From the NCBI GenBank assembly GCA_025056565.1, contig JANWWA010000015.1, positions 8,948 through 72,947 on the forward strand: a DNA stretch of 64,000 bases, written 5' to 3'. The stretch's first letter is position 1. The number at the start of each line of letters is the position of its first letter. Source of the DNA: Chloroherpetonaceae bacterium (GTDB lineage Bacteria; Bacteroidota; Chlorobiia; Chlorobiales; Thermochlorobacteraceae). The notes beneath the pieces are model-generated. The model was not told the DNA's origin and did no database searches. It was given only the letters and a program-made list of their open reading frames with translations. Both the position numbers and the translations under genes were made by a program. Below are positions 1 through 7,242 of the stretch, piece after piece.

Positions 1-2
1 AA

Positions 3-2006
3 GAAAAGGAAGCTGAAGCGGCTCTGCAAGAAGCTTATGGCTTTTTGCAAAGCATCTTTTATGGTCTGGACTTTGACATTTTCGTTGTTGATGTGCTTCC
101 TGACGGTGAGTTTCGCATTGCGGGCTTAAATCCAGCGCACGAGCGAAGCACGGGCATACCTAATAGCCAGCTAATTGGTAAAACCCTGAGCGAACTGAAC
201 GACATTTTGCCACCAGAAGCGATTGCAACGATACGTCGACGCTACCAGAAATGTATTGAAGCTGGCACGACACAGACATTTGAATCGCGCGTCCTCTTAA
301 CTGGCAAAGAAAACGCTGCCGATTGGATTGTGCGGATTACGCCGCTGAAAGATGCGGCAGGCAAAGTTTATCGGCTCATTGGCACAGCACTCGACATCTC
401 TGAGCGCAAGCGTGCTGAGAAGGCGCTGCGCGAAATGCAAGCGATGCTCGCCGACACAGAGGAAATTGCGCGCATCGGTAGCTGGCAGTATGATGTAACG
501 ACGGGCAAAAGCGCTTGGTCGGCAGAAGTGTTTCGCATCTATGAACGCAATTTTTCTGCTGGCGCGCCGTCGCTAGAAGAATTCTTTCAGTATCTGCCGC
601 CAGAAGAAGCCGAGCGACTTATCCCTATTTTTGAACGCGCTCTGCGGGAAGGGGTTGGCTATGAATGCGTGATGCGTATTCGCACGGAGAGCGGCAAGGA
701 AAAATGGGTGAAAGTCATTGGCAAACCGCTCAAAGACCATCAAGGCAAAGTTATCAAGGTCTATGGCTCGGTGATGGACATTACGGCGCAAAAAGAGGCT
801 GAATTGGAAAAGGAAAAGTATTACGCACAGCTTTTGCATGCGCAGAAGATGGAATCGCTGGGTGTTTTAGCAAGTGGTGTGGCGCATGAGTTCAACAATA
901 TTCTGCAAAGCATTTTGGGCTATGCCACGATGCTGCGTAAGCGCTTCCCAGAAGGCACACCTGAGCGCGAAAAAGTCACGCGCATTGAAGCCAGCGTACA
1001 CCGCGCTGCCGCAATCGTGAAAAAAATGCTCGGCTTTGCACGTCAGAGCAAAACCGATGTCAAACCTGTCCAACTTCGTGACTGTATTTTCGATGTGCTA
1101 CAAATTCTTGAACCCACGCTGGATAGGCGCATTAAAGTTTCCATTGATGCCGCAGGCGATGTTCCGATGATTGAAGGCGACAAAGGTCAGTTGGAGCAAG
1201 TCTTGCTGAATCTTGCGGTCAATGCTCGCGATGCCATTCAGCCACTTTTAGGCAGCGCTCGCTCCCAAGGCGAGATAGTTTTTCAGTTGCGTTACGAGAC
1301 AATCCCCCCTCACCTGCAAGCCGCATATGGGCTACGGAGCCAAGAGATGTTTGTGCACCTTGCCGTGCAAGACAACGGCACGGGCATTCCTGAGGAAATT
1401 CGCACCAAAATTTTCGACCCTTTCTTTACGACCAAAGAGACAGGCAAAGGCACGGGGCTTGGGCTTTCAATGGTCTATGGCATTGTTCAGACGCATCACG
1501 GCTCTATTCTCTTGGAAAGCGAGGTGGGCAAAGGCACCACATTCCATCTTTTCTTCCCGCCTATGCGACCAGTTCCCCATGCTGGAAGTCAATCCCCCCT
1601 TACGACGCATTCTACTCCCAGTGTCGGTGCTGGCACCGTGCTTCTGATTGAAGATGAAACGGATATTCGCGAGCTGGTCTTAGATGCGTTGCGCGAGCAA
1701 GGTTATGTAGTCTATACAGCCTCAAATGGTTTGGAGGGCGTAGCACTCTTTGAAGCAGGCAAAGGCGCCTTTGACGCTGTAGTGCTTGATTTGAATATGC
1801 CTGAGATGAATGGCTTAGATGTGCTCCGGCGCATTAGGCAGCTTCGCTCTCCTGCAGCCGTCATTTTGACCACGGGATACTTAGAGCCGGCGTATTCAGA
1901 GGAACTTGAGGGCGCAGGTCTTTTCCGCATTTTGCCAAAGCCTTACGCCCTTTCAGATTTGCTTAGTGCTGTTGCTGAAGCCATTGCACACGGGCGCACG
2001 CGCTAA
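3..2006 (+). CDS. Hybrid PAS sensor histidine kinase with C-terminal receiver (5' end outside window)
   Basis: The reading frame is open to the left edge, and the first visible residues ([15 protein letters not shown]) look like the coiled linker that follows a PAS/PAC domain, so the gene is cut by the window; the first possible in-window start, TTG at 45, is probably internal. Visible order: PAS plus PAC (ending [12 protein letters not shown]), second PAS (ending [14 protein letters not shown]), HisKA with the phospho-accepting His in [11 protein letters not shown], HATPase with N box NLAVNARDA and G boxes DNGTGIPEE and GKGTGLGLS, then a receiver domain with acidic pair EDE and phospho-Asp in [12 protein letters not shown]. 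No membrane segment is visible in this part. The receiver at the end makes it a hybrid kinase that may phosphorylate itself or relay to a separate Hpt protein. It converges on the aminotransferase gene with a 15-base gap. Signal unknown. Confidence 0.9.
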   Translation, partial: EKEAEAALQEAYGFLQSIFYGLDFDIFVVDVLPDGEFRIAGLNPAHERSTGIPNSQLIGKTLSELNDILPPEAIATIRRRYQKCIEAGTTQTFESRVLLTGKENAADWIVRITPLKDAAGKVYRLIGTALDISERKRAEKALREMQAMLADTEEIARIGSWQYDVTTGKSAWSAEVFRIYERNFSAGAPSLEEFFQYLPPEEAERLIPIFERALREGVGYECVMRIRTESGKEKWVKVIGKPLKDHQGKVIKVYGSVMDITAQKEAELEKEKYYAQLLHAQKMESLGVLASGVAHEFNNILQSILGYATMLRKRFPEGTPEREKVTRIEASVHRAAAIVKKMLGFARQSKTDVKPVQLRDCIFDVLQILEPTLDRRIKVSIDAAGDVPMIEGDKGQLEQVLLNLAVNARDAIQPLLGSARSQGEIVFQLRYETIPPHLQAAYGLRSQEMFVHLAVQDNGTGIPEEIRTKIFDPFFTTKETGKGTGLGLSMVYGIVQTHHGSILLESEVGKGTTFHLFFPPMRPVPHAGSQSPLTTHSTPSVGAGTVLLIEDETDIRELVLDALREQGYVVYTASNGLEGVALFEAGKGAFDAVVLDLNMPEMNGLDVLRRIRQLRSPAAVILTTGYLEPAYSEELEGAGLFRILPKPYALSDLLSAVAEAIAHGRTR

Positions 2007-2021
2007 GCAGGCTTTTTCTCT

Positions 2022-3368
2022 TCAAGCCGACACTTTTGCTTTCGGCTTCGTATTGAAGTTGCTTGTCTTGCGGAACACTGGCTCCACTGGTTCGCCTTTG
2101 AGATAGGCGCGCACGTTTTTCTCGTCCATGGCTTTTTTGAGAATTGGCAAGACTTCACGGTAGGCTGCCAGCGTGTAGGCAATATCTTCGTCAGTATGCG
2201 AAAAGCTCATATTGTGAAAGCCGCCCCACAAGATGCCGCGCTTAATCATTTCTTGCTGCACAAGCGATTTCATTTCAAGCGGATTGCTGCCGTCTTTTGA
2301 CGCGAAGGTAACGAGGGTGCGCGCGTCGTGTCCGATGCAAGCGGTGTAATCCATTCCAAGTTCTTGGGCGATTTGGTTGTAGCCTTCGCGCAGTTTTTTG
2401 CCTTGCGCAGCAAGGTAAGCGGGCACGTTCTTCTCACGCAGTTCCAGAATGGTAGCTTTTGCGGCTGCCAGTGAGAGGGCTTCACCGCCAAAGGTCGTAA
2501 AGAAGAAAATGTCTTTGTCGCACAGTTGCATTAGCTCTTTTCGACCGCACAGCACACTGATAGGCATTCCATTGGCGATGGCTTTGGAGAAGCACATTAA
2601 GTCGGCTTGCACGCCAAAGAGTTCTTGTGCACCGCCCAACGCAAAGCGGAAGCCTGTCCACATTTCGTCGAAGATGAGCACGGCGCCGTAGTCATCGCAG
2701 ACTTTGCGGAGCTTTTGCAAAAAGCCATCTTTCGGAAACTCGAACACCATTGGCTCTAAGATGACGCAAGCCGTCTCGTGGTCAATTGCGTCCAAGACAG
2801 ATTGAATGTCGTTGTAGTTGAAAGTAAAGGTCAGGTCTTGCGTGGCTTGGGGAATGCCTTTGTTACGGTCGGTTACGGCGATATACCAGTCGTGCCAGCC
2901 GTGATAGCCACAGCAGAGGATTTTCTCGCGTCCCGTGTAAGCGCGCGCTAAGCGCACAGCGGCGGATGTTACATCGCACCCTGTTTTGCTGTAACGCACC
3001 ATTTCCACATTTGGCACAACTTCTCGGATTAACTCCGCTACCTCGACTTCAAGCGGATGCACGAGCGAAAATGTGATGCCATCGGCAAGTTGTGCTTTGA
3101 TGGCACTGTCGACTTTTTCGTAGCAATAGCCGAGCGAGAGCGGACCGATTGCCATTTGGTAGTCGATGTATTCGTTGCCATCGACGTCCCAAACGTGAGC
3201 GCCTTTGCCGCGTTGGAGATAGATTGGCGCAACGCCTCTCACGTATTGCCCCGGTCCTTTGGCGAGCGTTTGCGTGTAGGCGGGAATCAAGCCTGCGGCG
3301 CGCGCATAGAGTTTTTGCGATTCTGCAATCGTCGGATAGGTTTCGTTGAATGCGACTTTGTTTGGCAT
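2022..3368 (-). CDS. Class III PLP aminotransferase, glutamate-1-semialdehyde aminomutase-like
   Basis: A 448-residue fold-type I PLP enzyme of the aminotransferase class III family. The PLP lysine is K262 in CFSKAIANGMP, preceded by the cofactor Asp in LIFDEMWTGFR; GYHGWHDW and the N-terminal QYVRG and HVWDVDGNEYIDY motifs match GSA-aminomutase-like proteins. True HemL catalyses glutamate-1-semialdehyde to 5-aminolevulinate, but members of this subfamily next to sugar or secondary-metabolism genes often have other substrates, so function is not settled here. The open frame extends to 3422, but I chose ATG at 3368 because the protein then begins in a normal way and avoids a 29-base overlap with the upstream Uma2 gene. 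No clear Shine-Dalgarno. It follows three Uma2 genes on the same strand after 25 bases and may be co-transcribed. The C-terminal tail (about 30 residues, Lys-rich) is extra. Confidence 0.8.
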   Translation of the reverse strand: MPNKVAFNETYPTIAESQKLYARAAGLIPAYTQTLAKGPGQYVRGVAPIYLQRGKGAHVWDVDGNEYIDYQMAIGPLSLGYCYEKVDSAIKAQLADGITFSLVHPLEVEVAELIREVVPNVEMVRYSKTGCDVTSAAVRLARAYTGREKILCCGYHGWHDWYIAVTDRNKGIPQATQDLTFTFNYNDIQSVLDAIDHETACVILEPMVFEFPKDGFLQKLRKVCDDYGAVLIFDEMWTGFRFALGGAQELFGVQADLMCFSKAIANGMPISVLCGRKELMQLCDKDIFFFTTFGGEALSLAAAKATILELREKNVPAYLAAQGKKLREGYNQIAQELGMDYTACIGHDARTLVTFASKDGSNPLEMKSLVQQEMIKRGILWGGFHNMSFSHTDEDIAYTLAAYREVLPILKKAMDEKNVRAYLKGEPVEPVFRKTSNFNTKPKAKVSA

Positions 3369-3393
3369 AGAGTTGATGCGTTGAAATGAACGG

Positions 3394-3990
3394 TTACGAA
3401 TTAAAAATTTGATTGACGGCAATTTGAAAATCAGGAATGATTGGCGCTGCTGAGCAGATGTCGTCGCCTATGCAAATTTTCGCCTCTTTGAGCGACGCAT
3501 AAACTCGCACGAGTTGATGCTTCGGAAAAATTTCCCAGACCATCTGAACGCCGCTCGTGAAATAATCCTTCAATTTCGTTTGAATCTCATCAACCGTGTT
3601 GGTCGGCGAAATGATTTCAACGATGAATTTTGGAATCGTCTCTTCGCCTTGTTCGGAGCGCAAGAGCTCTTCTTTCGTGAAATACGCCAAATCAGGAATG
3701 CGCAGTTTGCCAACAGGCTCAAAAAACGTCTCCGCTTCGGGCAACAGCTCGCCGCCGTTTTGATACGCTTTTGTTTGCGAAAAACGCCTTAATAGGCGCG
3801 CCACAATCATTCGTTCTTTGATTTTCATTCCTGTTTTGGCTCTAAGGATTCCGTTGTCCCACTCGTATTTGAAGCCATCTTCGGCTGTCCAGTTTCGGAA
3901 ATCTGCCAGTGACATTTTCTTGCCGTCGTAGAGCGGTTTTGGTTCTCGACGCTTTTTAGTTCGCAGTTTCGTTGCCGTCAGCGTTGCCAT
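3394..3990 (-). CDS. Uma2-family (DUF820) putative endonuclease, copy C
   Basis: A 198-residue Uma2/DUF820 protein, a family with a PD-(D/E)XK nuclease-like fold that is often multi-copy in cyanobacteria, Chloroflexi and Chlorobi; its biological role is not established. Visible family motifs: EDGFKYEWDNG near residue 37, RIPDLAYFTKEE (the PD of the nuclease core), FIVEIISPTN (the E of ExK) and KLKDYFTSGVQMVWEI (conserved Lys and the YF..GV..VW signature). Third gene of a tandem trio, separated from copy B by two bases (stop TAA, then CG, then ATG). Its first 27 residues and last 25 are nearly identical to those of copy B while the middle differs, pointing to recent duplication or gene conversion. 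No membrane or signal segment. Confidence 0.85.
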   Translation of the reverse strand: MATLTATKLRTKKRREPKPLYDGKKMSLADFRNWTAEDGFKYEWDNGILRAKTGMKIKERMIVARLLRRFSQTKAYQNGGELLPEAETFFEPVGKLRIPDLAYFTKEELLRSEQGEETIPKFIVEIISPTNTVDEIQTKLKDYFTSGVQMVWEIFPKHQLVRVYASLKEAKICIGDDICSAAPIIPDFQIAVNQIFNS

Positions 3991-4065
3991 CGTTAATTGC
4001 CAAAAATTTGATTAACCGAAATTTGGAAATCTGGGATTGCAGGCGCGGCAGAACAAATGTCATCG
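3942..4065. repeat. 124-bp perfect direct repeat, copy 1 (Uma2 gene junction)
   Basis: This block is repeated without a mismatch 599 bases away at 4541-4664. It spans the start of one Uma2 gene, the two-base intergenic gap and the last codons of the preceding Uma2 gene, so both gene junctions of the trio carry the same sequence. The bases just outside the block differ (3941 g against 4540 t; 4066 t against 4665 c), so the identity ends sharply on both sides. Confidence 0.95.
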
Positions 4066-4589
4066 TCAGTGCAAATCTTGACCTCTTTTGGAGAGGTGAA
4101 CACGCTCACTTTTTTGCGCATTGGCAAAATCAGCCACACGCATTGAACTCCTGCCGAAAAATACTCGTCTAATTTCTCATCATAATAACTCATTCGGTCG
4201 CTCTCGGAAACCAGTTCAATGACGAATATCGGCACGGGCTGCTCACCTTCTTTGGCGCGCTCAATTTGCTCCTTCGTAAATACCGCAAGGTCAGGCACCC
4301 GATACTTCCCCTCAGATATCGGACAAACTGACTCCGTCAGCAACGCGCTTCCCTGTTTAAAAGCAGACGTATTCAGAAACGCGCGCTGCAAATTATTAAC
4401 CAAATAGAATTCTGCCGCTTTAATCATTTTTTCTCTTGCTTCCAGAAAGCCGTTGTTCCACTCATATTTGAAGCCGTCTTCGGCTTTGAAATCCAAAAAT
4501 TTTTCCAACGACATTTTCTTGCCGTCGTAAAGCGGCTTTTGTTCTCGACGCTTTTTAGTTCGCAGTTTCGTTGCCGTCAGCGTTGCCAT
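3993..4589 (-). CDS. Uma2-family (DUF820) putative endonuclease, copy B
   Basis: A 198-residue Uma2/DUF820 protein. Motifs: EDGFKYEWNNGFLEAREKM, RVPDLAVFTKEQ (PD), FVIELVSESDRM (catalytic Glu of the nuclease core) and KLDEYFSAGVQCVWLI. The N-terminus (MATLTATKLRTKKRRE) is shared with copy C, the central part resembles copy A (same FLDFKAEDGFKYEWNNGFL block), and the C-terminus ICSAAPAIPDFQISVNQIF is the same as copy A. It is therefore a mosaic of its neighbours. Start ATG at 4589 is two bases after the stop of copy A, so translation is probably coupled. No SD is visible other than the coupled stop. Role unknown; sequence alone supports only the family assignment. Confidence 0.85.
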   Translation of the reverse strand: MATLTATKLRTKKRREQKPLYDGKKMSLEKFLDFKAEDGFKYEWNNGFLEAREKMIKAAEFYLVNNLQRAFLNTSAFKQGSALLTESVCPISEGKYRVPDLAVFTKEQIERAKEGEQPVPIFVIELVSESDRMSYYDEKLDEYFSAGVQCVWLILPMRKKVSVFTSPKEVKICTDDDICSAAPAIPDFQISVNQIFGN

Positions 4590-4664
4590 CGTTAATTGCC
4601 AAAAATTTGATTAACCGAAATTTGGAAATCTGGGATTGCAGGCGCGGCAGAACAAATGTCATCG
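4541..4664. repeat. 124-bp perfect direct repeat, copy 2 (Uma2 gene junction)
   Basis: Second copy of the perfect repeat at 3942-4065 (offset 599). It covers the start of copy B, the two-base gap and the C-terminal codons of copy A. Such repeats would allow RecA-dependent loss or gain of one Uma2 gene. Confidence 0.95.
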
Positions 4665-5176
4665 CCCATGCAAATTTTCACTTCCTTCAAACCCGTATAG
4701 ACATAAACTTTTTGCTTCATTGGCACGATAAGCCACACCACCTTCACGCCCGAAAGAAAATACTCCTCTAACTTGTTTTCATAGTAGCAGAGTTGGTCGT
4801 TTTCAGAAACAAGCTCAATGATAAATGGTGGCACAGGGAACTTGCCCTCTCGCGCTTCGGTGATTTGGTCTTTCGTAAAAAAAGAAATATCAGGAATGCG
4901 ATATTTTTCTTCTGAAATTGGACAAACGGTTTCTGTTATCATCGCACCGCCTCGTTTTTTAAACTCAGTTTGCTCGAAAGCCGCTCGCAAATTTTCAACG
5001 ATGTAAATCTCGGACAGTTTAATCATTTTTTCCCTTGCTTCCAGAAAGCCGTTGTTCCACTCGTATTTGAAGCCGTCTTCGGCTTTGAAGTCCAAAAATT
5101 CTTCAAGCGACATTTTCTTGCCGTGATATTTCGGCTTCAGCGGGCGTTTGCGAATGGTGCGTTCAAGCGTTGCCAT
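4592..5176 (-). CDS. Uma2-family (DUF820) putative endonuclease, copy A (first of trio)
   Basis: A 194-residue Uma2/DUF820 protein and the first gene of the tandem trio. Motifs: EDGFKYEWNNGFLEAREKM, RIPDISFFTKDQ (PD), PFIIELVSENDQL (core Glu), KLEEYFLSGVKVVWLI. Two ATGs lie in tandem at 5179 and 5176. I chose 5176 because it sits about 4-6 bases from a purine run (AAAGGGGG) that looks like the ribosome binding site and because it gives MATLE, matching the MATLT start of the sisters. The N-terminal 20 residues differ from those of copies B and C, which share theirs exactly, so the duplication that made B and C post-dates their split from A. Likely first gene of an operon ending with the aminotransferase. 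Confidence 0.85.
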   Translation of the reverse strand: MATLERTIRKRPLKPKYHGKKMSLEEFLDFKAEDGFKYEWNNGFLEAREKMIKLSEIYIVENLRAAFEQTEFKKRGGAMITETVCPISEEKYRIPDISFFTKDQITEAREGKFPVPPFIIELVSENDQLCYYENKLEEYFLSGVKVVWLIVPMKQKVYVYTGLKEVKICMGDDICSAAPAIPDFQISVNQIFGN

Positions 5177-5434
5177 CATTCCCCCTTTCTTCTTATTTTA
5201 GCTCAATCTCTCAAACAAGCAACGAACTATCGACAGCGCGCCATGCAGCCTCAAGCGCTATCACTTCTGCTGCATTCCACCTAACACGCCTGAATATCTG
5301 CAAAACTTGGCTTATTTCCGTAACTTCTTGATGGGCTGCTACAAAGCAACGCCTTGTGTCAGCACAGCCACTTGGTTACACAGACTTGCTTGCTGGCTTT
5401 ACGAGAGACAGGGAACGGGAAAGCGAAGAGAGGT

Positions 5435-5511
5435 TGGCGGAGCTGACGGGGCTCGAACCCGCGACCTCCTGCGTGACAGGCAGGCGCTCTAACCGACTGA
5501 GCTACAGCTCC
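5435..5511 (-). tRNA. tRNA-Asp (GTC)
   Basis: Read on the minus strand the gene folds as a complete cloverleaf: acceptor GGAGCTG/CAGCTCC, D arm GCTC...GAGC, anticodon stem CCTGC/GCAGG with loop CTGTCAC (anticodon GTC), T arm GCGGG-TTCGAGC-CCCGT with one G-T pair. Discriminator base is G, as expected for Asp, and the 3' CCA is encoded (5437-5435). The only other tRNA in the window does not encode CCA. Confidence 0.97.
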
Positions 5512-5536
5512 ACTTGCTTTGTGTCGAGATGGACTG

Positions 5537-5568
5537 CAAATATAGCCTCCCACACGATTTCTTCCAAA
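5537..5568 (-). promoter_or_regulatory. Probable promoter of tRNA-Asp, Bacteroidota type
   Basis: On the minus strand: TTTG at 5568-5565, a 20-base spacer, then TATATTTG at 5544-5537, an exact match to the Bacteroidota pattern TTTG / TAnnTTTG. It can also be read as TTGGAA-17-TATATT. The tRNA 5' end lies 25 bases downstream of the -7 element, as expected for a stable-RNA promoter with a short leader. Confidence 0.65.
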
Positions 5569-5630
5569 CTGGGAGTCCGACACTCTCACATCGTAAAAGG
5601 GTGAGCATAGGATGCAGTTCGCTCAGACAC

Positions 5631-7070
5631 TCACTCCGTATCTATTTTCTCAATTAGTGCTTTTCGCACTTCTTCTGGCACTGCTGTAAAAAACTTCAAC
5701 CCTGTTCGCCGCTCTAATTCCGCTACGCTCACGCGATACTTGCGCCAGTCATCATCACGAATGCCATCAATGTTTGGCATATCTACGGCAATCACGCGTG
5801 TGTTTTTGGTTACATCTTTCAGGCCCTGTCCTCGCTCCAAGACCACCACAATCTTCCAGCAACTTTTGGGCACAGCCACTTTGCCCTTGAGGCGTGGCGG
5901 GTCTTTTTCAAAAATGCCGCCCGAGACAAGATACAGCTCCTTGCCTTGCTTTGCCAGACGCTCACAGTAGAGTTCAAAGCTATTCCAGACACCTTGATTT
6001 AGGTCAGGTTTTTGTGGCAAGATGTTTGTAAGGTAAAAGGTCGCATCATTGTCTTCACGCGTGGCGGTGCGTTCTTGTGAACGCACAATGTGCCCACGGT
6101 CGTATCCGCTACCGGTGTAATCCTGATGTGTTACGCGATACATTCCTGTTGGCAGGCTGTTATCGGTGAGAAATGGTCCTTGATAGCGTGGGACGGGTCC
6201 ATAGCTTTCCGCATTGACATGCCACGACACCCAATTTGCTACATTCAGATTACGGTTGTAGGAGAGCACGTATTGAGGTCGGCGAATGATATACTCAGGT
6301 GAGGCGCCCGTTGGCATGCCCAGCTCAATTTGCTTTTGAATGCGCGCCTCAACGCTGAGCGTTGCTGGACTTGCTGGACTGGTCGGCGGCGGTTCAGCTT
6401 TGGTTTGGGGTGCGCTGCCTCCAAGCGGCTCAATGATGAAGTCGTCAAAATTCACGCGCACTTTTTCAGGCAACTCCGTGCGAATCTCAAAGCGCACCTT
6501 GCCACTGACATTCACTGCAAATGTAGCGACCTCCAAACTGGGCGAACTTGATTGCACGGCTGCTCCTACCCGTCGCCACGAATCGCCACTATTGGTTGAA
6601 AGCCACAGCGACCATTTTCCTCCCTCATCGTTACCATAGACGCCGTGACGAATGGAGACACTCTTCGCCCCATCTGGATAATCAAACAGCATCGTGAGCT
6701 TTCCCAGTCCACGCACCCGTGCCGCACGATTGCCACTCTTGCGGTCTTTTTCCTCGCTACCGATTAGGGCCTCTTCAAAGAGCCACTCCCCTGTTTTGAG
6801 CCGCACAACGCCGCTTTTGTAACTGCCCTTTGAGCCTGACTCGAAGTCTTCACAGAAACTGGCAGCTTGAGAGTGCTCCACGCTCGGCAGATTGTTCTCT
6901 GCTGCTCCATCACGATGGCTCTGTTCCTGTGCTTTGGCGACACTTTGCGAAATGGTATGTGCTTCTTCCTTTGGCTTGCAGCCTGTGCTTAGAATGGCGA
7001 CAGCAAGTAAGAGCGGCCATACCTTTTGCCAGAGAGGCTTTTTTTGCATAGCTGTTTTTACGGTCCTCAT
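5631..7070 (-). CDS. Lipoprotein DNA/RNA non-specific endonuclease with N-terminal beta domain
   Basis: About 479 residues. The N-terminus carries basic residues, a hydrophobic stretch and the lipobox LSTGC, so it is predicted to be exported and lipid-anchored. Residues roughly 70-220 form a beta-rich domain (SFCEDFESGSKG, WSLWLSTNSGDSWRRVG, VNFDDFIIEPLG) resembling the concanavalin/jelly-roll modules attached to Bacteroidota exported hydrolases. After a Pro-rich linker the C-terminal half is the NUC (beta-beta-alpha metal) nuclease domain with YDRGHIVRS (catalytic His), RTATREDNDATFYLTNILPQ and the metal-binding Asn in LNQGVWNSFE. It probably cleaves extracellular or periplasmic nucleic acid. 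ATG at 7070 was chosen over the TTG at 7085 because it gives a compact signal peptide and has a weak GGA upstream; ATG at 7049 is also possible. Divergent from the RND efflux genes. Confidence 0.85.
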   Translation of the reverse strand: MRTVKTAMQKKPLWQKVWPLLLAVAILSTGCKPKEEAHTISQSVAKAQEQSHRDGAAENNLPSVEHSQAASFCEDFESGSKGSYKSGVVRLKTGEWLFEEALIGSEEKDRKSGNRAARVRGLGKLTMLFDYPDGAKSVSIRHGVYGNDEGGKWSLWLSTNSGDSWRRVGAAVQSSSPSLEVATFAVNVSGKVRFEIRTELPEKVRVNFDDFIIEPLGGSAPQTKAEPPPTSPASPATLSVEARIQKQIELGMPTGASPEYIIRRPQYVLSYNRNLNVANWVSWHVNAESYGPVPRYQGPFLTDNSLPTGMYRVTHQDYTGSGYDRGHIVRSQERTATREDNDATFYLTNILPQKPDLNQGVWNSFELYCERLAKQGKELYLVSGGIFEKDPPRLKGKVAVPKSCWKIVVVLERGQGLKDVTKNTRVIAVDMPNIDGIRDDDWRKYRVSVAELERRTGLKFFTAVPEEVRKALIEKIDTE

Positions 7071-7119
7071 TGAGTTTCCAAGCAAAATTGGCTAACTGAA
7101 TGGATTTACACGACGCTCC

Positions 7120-7199
7120 TGCTCTGCTCAACACATAGCGTGCATACCTTTTTGGAAGTCTCTTTGAAAGCTCTAAATTCAGCCTTTTGCAGCAGAGCA
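7120..7199. promoter_or_regulatory. Spaced 9-bp inverted repeat in the divergent nuclease/efflux promoter region
   Basis: TGCTCTGCT at 7120-7128 and AGCAGAGCA at 7191-7199 are perfect reverse complements separated by 62 bases in the 172-base gap between the divergent nuclease and RND adaptor genes. It could be a pair of operator half-sites; a chance match cannot be excluded. Confidence 0.3.
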
Positions 7200-7242
7200 A
7201 GTTAATTGTTTTCACATTATTCACATCAAGTGCAACGCTACA

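Noticed and set aside
2022-3368. Calling the aminotransferase hemL
   Set aside because: Family motifs fit GSA aminomutase-like proteins broadly, and no heme or chlorophyll gene is adjacent; a second hemL elsewhere cannot be excluded.
3942-4664. Uma2 repeats as an insertion sequence or CRISPR-like array
   Set aside because: Only two copies, located at coding junctions, with no terminal inverted repeats, transposase or spacer pattern.
3394-5176. Uma2 trio as a defence system
   Set aside because: No helicase, methylase, toxin-antitoxin partner or other defence genes nearby; nuclease fold alone is not enough.
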